From Roseiarcus sp963742305 (GTDB taxonomy: Bacteria > Pseudomonadota > Alphaproteobacteria > Rhizobiales > Beijerinckiaceae), in the NCBI GenBank assembly GCA_963742305.1, contig CAVULN010000053.1, forward strand, positions 124,001 through 188,000: a stretch of DNA of 64,000 nucleotides. The letters are read 5' to 3'. The stretch's first letter is position 1. Each line of letters opens with the position of its first letter. The notes under the pieces were generated by a model. The model was not told the origin of the DNA, made no database searches, and saw only the letters and a program-made list of their open reading frames with translations. The position numbers and the translations under genes are program-made. Below are positions 63,853 to 64,000 of the stretch, one piece after another.

Positions 63853-64000
63853 ATGACGCCCGCCCCGAAAGACGCTCGAGCGCGGTTCGCGCCTCTCGTC
63901 GCCCATGTGGCGCGGGAATGGCGGCGTGCGGTCGACGGCCGGCTGCAGGGCTATGGACTGACGGAAGCGACATGGCTGCCCTTGCTGCGGATCGCTCGCT
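63853..64000 (+). CDS. MarR-family transcriptional regulator, partial (right edge)
   Basis: The first 49 residues are MTPAPKDARARFAPLVAHVA then REWRRAVDGRLQGYGLTEATWLPLLRIAR, the dimerisation helix and first DNA-binding helix of MarR proteins. It runs off the window. An ATG at 63838 in the same frame adds five residues but overlaps the operator-like repeat, so 63853 is preferred. Confidence 0.75.
   Translation, partial: MTPAPKDARARFAPLVAHVAREWRRAVDGRLQGYGLTEATWLPLLRIAR

Overview
The window is high-GC chromosomal DNA from an alphaproteobacterium, most likely of the order Hyphomicrobiales and perhaps near Beijerinckiaceae or Methylocystaceae. The pointers are a GcrA cell-cycle regulator with GANTC sites upstream, DUF2336 and DUF3551 proteins, a fused IolC-DUF2090 kinase/aldolase, cyclase-TolB-TPR proteins, and many IS630 and IS5 copies. 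The placement is inferred from gene content only.

Layout. 1-3.1 kb: a DUF2336 protein cut by the left edge, a MaoC hydratase, a catalytically degenerate CitE-like protein and a small secreted protein. 3.4-9.9 kb: a TetR/adaptor/RND efflux operon with a perfect 24-bp palindrome in front, then an Fsr-type MFS exporter. 10-12.6 kb: infC, which appears to use an AUU start, and a class III cyclase with TolB-like and TPR domains. 12.8-17.2 kb: a mobile-element graveyard holding a 5' multicopper oxidase fragment cut by an IS630 element, a tRNA-Lys(CTT) fragment, a truncated second IS630, two IS5 elements inserted side by side at CTAG sites, and a 3' remnant of an oxidoreductase gene. 17.2-26.9 kb: myo-inositol catabolism (iolB, iolE, iolD, iolC and an SDR on minus; iolG divergent on plus) with a Gfo/Idh/MocA oxidoreductase, a GNAT acetyltransferase and a BrnT-BrnA hybrid ORF. 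iolC has a one-base frameshift and carries a palindromic element. iolA and an iolR regulator are not in the window.

27-33 kb: a UPF0104 membrane protein, a histidine kinase, a decayed VWA/PEP-CTERM gene, a frameshifted TPR-sulfotransferase and gcrA. 33.5-46 kb: a UvrD-like helicase, a VapBC pair with its own inverted repeat, a VIT-family transporter, a caspase-fold protein that lacks both catalytic residues, an ABC-2 exporter, a cyclase, a 1-Cys peroxiredoxin, a serine hydrolase gene split by an insertion carrying a His-rich peptide gene, and a persulfide dioxygenase-rhodanese fusion. 46-53.6 kb: an alpha/beta hydrolase, a sulfotransferase pseudogene, a beta-barrel-like protein and a surface-glycan type cluster (glycosyltransferases, methyltransferase, one remnant). 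53.8-64 kb: a sugar ABC importer, a Tat-exported class A beta-lactamase, a collagen-like lipoprotein, DUF3551 and EthD proteins, phosphoglucomutase, an IS630 element beside a Spy-like gene whose halves now lie in opposite orientation, and the start of a MarR regulator.

The inositol genes, the RND operon and the sugar importer are coherent functional units. No complete undescribed defence or biosynthetic system was recognised. The most unusual items are the catalytically dead caspase homologue, the BrnT-BrnA hybrid, the collagen-like lipoprotein, a 16-bp inverted repeat shared by two envelope-protein loci, and the number of genes caught in the middle of decay. Several one-base frameshifts could be sequencing errors, and this is noted at each gene.
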